From Paracoccaceae bacterium (lineage in GTDB: Bacteria > Pseudomonadota > Alphaproteobacteria > Rhodobacterales > Rhodobacteraceae): DNA of 7,702 nt. Each line of letters starts with the position of its first letter. The first letter of the stretch is position 1. Below, one piece after another: positions 5,691 through 7,702 of this stretch. The translations under genes were made by a program, and so were the position numbers. The notes under the pieces are model-generated. The model searched no databases. It had not been told where the DNA came from and saw only the letters and a list, made by a program, of their open reading frames with translations. The stretch spans positions 1-7,702 of the forward strand of contig DAOUPC010000131.1 of NCBI GenBank assembly GCA_030626365.1, in the 5' to 3' direction.

Positions 5691-6443
5691 ATGCCCAGAT
5701 TTGCCGCCAACATTTCGCTGTTATTCACTGAACTGCCCTATCTGGACCGCTTTTCCGCCGCCGCCGATGCCGGTTTCAAGGCGGTGGAAATCCTGTTTCC
5801 CTATGATGTCGCCGCCAGGGAAACGCGCCGCGCGTTACTGGCCAACGGGTTGGAACTGGTGCTGATCAACGCGCCCCCGCCGAACTATACCGGCGGCACG
5901 CCCGGCTATGGCGCGGTGCCCGGTCACGAGGCACGGTTTGAACATGATATCCGGCGCGTTCTGCGCTATGCGGGCGAACTGAGGGCCGGGCTGATTCATA
6001 TCATGGCCGGGTACGTCAAAGGCCCCGAGGCACAGGCAACCTTTGTGCGAAACCTGCAATGGGCCGCCGACCTTGCGCCAGATCAGGGGTTCACCATCGA
6101 GCCGCTTAATCCGGGCGATCAGCCGGGGTATTTTCTGGATGATTACGATCTGGCAGCCAAGGTTCTGACCCAGGTCAACCGCCCCAATGTCGGGCTGCAA
6201 TATGACAGCTATCATGCGCAGGTCATTCATCACGACGCGGCCCGTATATGGGACCGCTTTGGCGCGCAGGCCGTGCATGTGCAACTGGGTGCCGCCCCCA
6301 ACCGGGCCGAACCGGGTCCCGGCCCAATCGACTTTCCCGCGCTGTTCAGGGCCATCGACAACAGCGGCTATTGCGGGTGGGTCAGCGCCGAATACAACCC
6401 AACCACCCCCCGCACAAAAGACAGCCTGCACTGGATGAAATAA
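5691..6443 (+). CDS. hyi: Hydroxypyruvate isomerase-like TIM-barrel sugar isomerase/epimerase
   Basis: This 250-aa protein aligns end to end by eye with Hyi, which interconverts hydroxypyruvate and tartronate semialdehyde in glyoxylate and glycerate metabolism. E. coli Hyi is 258 aa. The N-terminus FAANISLLFTE, FPYD at 36-39, IEPLN at 136-140, YDSYH at 171-175, HVQ at 196-198, EPGPGPIDF and the end GWVSAEYNP all correspond. Glu137, Asp172, Gln198 and Glu234 are in the positions expected for the metal site and the two catalytic glutamates. The usual IAD after HVQ is replaced by LGA, which might affect substrate preference, since this xylose-isomerase-like family has many specificities. No glyoxylate carboligase or tartronate semialdehyde reductase gene is nearby, so the physiological substrate is inferred. 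It starts 9 bp after the preceding stop, with a poor ribosome site (AGGCG), suggesting translational coupling. Confidence 0.82.
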   Translation: MPRFAANISLLFTELPYLDRFSAAADAGFKAVEILFPYDVAARETRRALLANGLELVLINAPPPNYTGGTPGYGAVPGHEARFEHDIRRVLRYAGELRAGLIHIMAGYVKGPEAQATFVRNLQWAADLAPDQGFTIEPLNPGDQPGYFLDDYDLAAKVLTQVNRPNVGLQYDSYHAQVIHHDAARIWDRFGAQAVHVQLGAAPNRAEPGPGPIDFPALFRAIDNSGYCGWVSAEYNPTTPRTKDSLHWMK

Positions 6444-6460
6444 GACCTGTTTCATGTCCA
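6432..6460 (+). repeat. Hairpin spanning the isomerase stop codon
   Basis: ATGAAA (6435-6440) pairs with TTTCAT (6450-6455) across a 9-nt loop that contains the stop codon. TGG/CCA can extend the stem past a 2-nt bulge. There is no T-tract. It may protect the 3' end of the message, but chance is possible. Confidence 0.3.
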
Positions 6461-6523
6461 CCAGATGCCCTGTGAAGGCCGCTGTGGTTTGTCCGAAAAC
6501 CCGCCATACCCCCACGCCCACAC

Positions 6524-6533
6524 AGAAATTTCT
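6524..6533. repeat. Palindrome AGAAATTTCT upstream of the last gene
   Basis: A perfect 10-bp palindrome sits about 115 bp before the ATG at 6649. GTCCG (6491-6495) and CGGAC (6539-6543) form an outer inverted repeat around it. It is a candidate operator. The rest of the 205-bp gap (6444-6648) shows no gene, and I could not settle on a promoter. Confidence 0.35.
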
Positions 6534-6636
6534 CTGGACGGACGATTTGTTGTATTGCACATTCAACTTTATGCCCTCGGCGCATCACAGTGCGGTGGGC
6601 TACTTCGTTGAAAGGCCCGTTTGATCAAAAAATCTT

Positions 6637-6640
6637 GGAG
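6637..6640 (+). promoter_or_regulatory. Ribosome binding site deciding the start at 6649
   Basis: GGAG lies 8 nt before ATG 6649, favouring it over the in-frame ATG at 6661, which has no comparable site. Confidence 0.6.
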
Positions 6641-6648
6641 CGTGTAAT

Positions 6649-7702
6649 ATGCCGTTGGACATGGAATCCGTAAAAGAATTAAAGCAATTGCTTGGGCTGG
6701 CGCGCAAGGCACCCCTTAATTTCGGTCTCGCGCTGGGCAAAAAGCCGGAAAATACGGCGCTTGTCATACATCGCAAGAAAGATGGTGAACTGCTTTATAA
6801 ACAGGCGCGCAAAGCAGATGGCGTCGAGGTGGCCAAATCCTGTTATGGCACCCTTATGGTCGACGGCAGCCTGCTGACCTTCACCTGCGAAATCGATCCA
6901 CCAGCCGGGATGAAAAAGAAATGCCGGGCCTTTTTCAGCGACAACAAGATTTCGATGAAGGTGGCCATTCTGGGCCCCGACGGATCAGAATTCGAGTCCG
7001 ACAAAAAAGAAACCGAGCAACCCGAAGCCGATGTCGACCCGGTCCCTGATGGCGACCCGGTCAAAGACAAATGGGATGCGTTCGCCGAAAAAGTCCGGGA
7101 CAAGCTTGAAACAGCGCTGAAGGCTGGCAAGGGCGACACCCAGAAAATGCGGGCCGTCTGGGCATTCGCAACCGAAAAGGCCGAGGCCGGAAATTACGAT
7201 TCGGCCAAGCAAGCCATCGCGGCCCTGCTGAAACTTATCGCCGAGGCGGGCACCAAAAGAAAAACCCAAGCGCAGGAACAGTCCGGGACCGTGGTCAGCG
7301 ATACACAGACCAGCAAGGATTTGTTGCAGGAACTGAAAGACAAGCTGGACCAGATCAAGGCCGCACTTGCGCTGATGCCGGACCGGGTTGGCGAGGGCAA
7401 GCAACTGATCGCGGATATCACGCAAGGGGCCAAAGATAACGATCTGGATTTTGCCCGTGTCGCGATGACCAAGATCGACATGCTGATCCGCGATGCCGTG
7501 CCGCTTGGGAAAGCCAGAAAAGAATTCAAGATGGCCGAGGGGCGGATTTCGTCCCGCGCGGCGGCGATGTCTGATCTGCCCCCTGAATTTTCCGACCTTC
7601 TGGCGGATTATCGCAAGATTGCGGCGACAGCTTTGGATGCGGCCGATGCCAAGGACTGGCTGGCCGCCCAAAAGGCGCTGCCGGGGTGGGTGCGCGCACT
7701 TG
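6649..7702 (+). CDS. Unrecognised protein with alpha/beta N-domain and three helical repeats, 3' end beyond window
   Basis: The frame is open for 351 codons and runs off the window with no stop. Codon use is that of a real gene, with C/G-rich third positions, although the first 25 codons are A/T-rich. There is no signal peptide or membrane segment, so it is probably cytoplasmic or exported by a signal-independent route. Residues 5-110 look like an alpha/beta domain (ELKQLLGLARKAPLNFGLALGK, TALVIHRKK, SLLTFTCEID, MKVAILG). Residues 111-138 are an acidic, Pro-containing linker. After that, three divergent helical units follow at about 139-200, 220-285 and 286-351. Each has a first helix with an L/W-x3-L/F pattern, a central helix ending near A, and a final D/Y-x-A-x2-A-x2-hydrophobic helix (GNYDSAKQAI, DLDFARVAM, AKDWLAAQKAL). 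It stands 205 bp after the isomerase gene with its own ribosome site. I cannot name the family or function. The long minus-strand frame at 6985-7671 is its antisense shadow. Confidence 0.85.
   Translation, partial: MPLDMESVKELKQLLGLARKAPLNFGLALGKKPENTALVIHRKKDGELLYKQARKADGVEVAKSCYGTLMVDGSLLTFTCEIDPPAGMKKKCRAFFSDNKISMKVAILGPDGSEFESDKKETEQPEADVDPVPDGDPVKDKWDAFAEKVRDKLETALKAGKGDTQKMRAVWAFATEKAEAGNYDSAKQAIAALLKLIAEAGTKRKTQAQEQSGTVVSDTQTSKDLLQELKDKLDQIKAALALMPDRVGEGKQLIADITQGAKDNDLDFARVAMTKIDMLIRDAVPLGKARKEFKMAEGRISSRAAAMSDLPPEFSDLLADYRKIAATALDAADAKDWLAAQKALPGWVRAL

Noticed and set aside
6608..6636. TTGAAA plus AATCTT as a promoter for the last gene
   Set aside because: The 17-nt spacing is right, but the -10 touches the Shine-Dalgarno and would leave an mRNA too short to include it.
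6985..7671. Minus-strand 228-codon frame at the right end
   Set aside because: It is exactly antisense to the open plus-strand frame from 6649, which has a good ribosome site and better codon use. The minus frame is rich in Phe, Gly and Arg, as expected for a shadow.
1..7702. Mobile element, CRISPR, toxin-antitoxin or phage module
   Set aside because: I saw no transposase, integrase, regularly spaced repeats, tRNA or paired small toxin genes on either strand.

Overview
The window looks like chromosomal DNA from an alphaproteobacterium of the Rhodobacterales (Roseobacter-type). The evidence is high-GC coding with strong C/G third positions, an AccD closely resembling those remembered from that group with folC overlapping it downstream, and two small conserved proteins (about 253 and 125 aa) of a kind I associate with Rhodobacteraceae. 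This assignment is by recognition, not by a search. No tRNA, rRNA, CRISPR array, insertion sequence or integrase is visible.

Layout. Minus strand, read from about 2107 down to 1: a CPBP-family membrane protease (1208-2107), then accD (191-1147), then the first 64 codons of folC (1-194, cut by the window edge). accD and folC overlap by ATGA, and CPBP and accD are 60 bp apart with a hairpin between them. The set reads as one leftward operon joining fatty-acid and folate functions. A 387-bp divergent intergenic region (2108-2494) follows. It carries a 9-bp stem followed by a T-rich tract on the plus strand, a 14-bp tandem repeat, and a duplicated Shine-Dalgarno block in front of the CPBP gene.

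Plus strand: ilvD (2495-4228, dihydroxy-acid dehydratase of branched-chain amino acid synthesis) ends at a convincing intrinsic terminator (4268-4302). Next comes a three-gene cluster: a DUF6478-like protein (4502-5263), a 125-aa protein of unknown function with a C-terminal coiled coil (5304-5681), and a hydroxypyruvate isomerase-like TIM-barrel enzyme (5691-6443). A 9-bp-stem hairpin sits between the first two and overlaps the Shine-Dalgarno of the second.

The right end is an open reading frame starting at 6649 and running off the window without a stop. It encodes at least 351 residues: an alpha/beta N-terminal domain, an acidic linker, then three divergent helical repeats of roughly 70-80 residues. 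I do not recognise it by a secure name, and it is the most novel-looking item here. Other points of interest are the strongly altered nucleotide-binding loop in the folC fragment, the hairpin over the start of the 125-aa gene, and the terminator-like hairpin upstream of ilvD that has no obvious gene in front of it.
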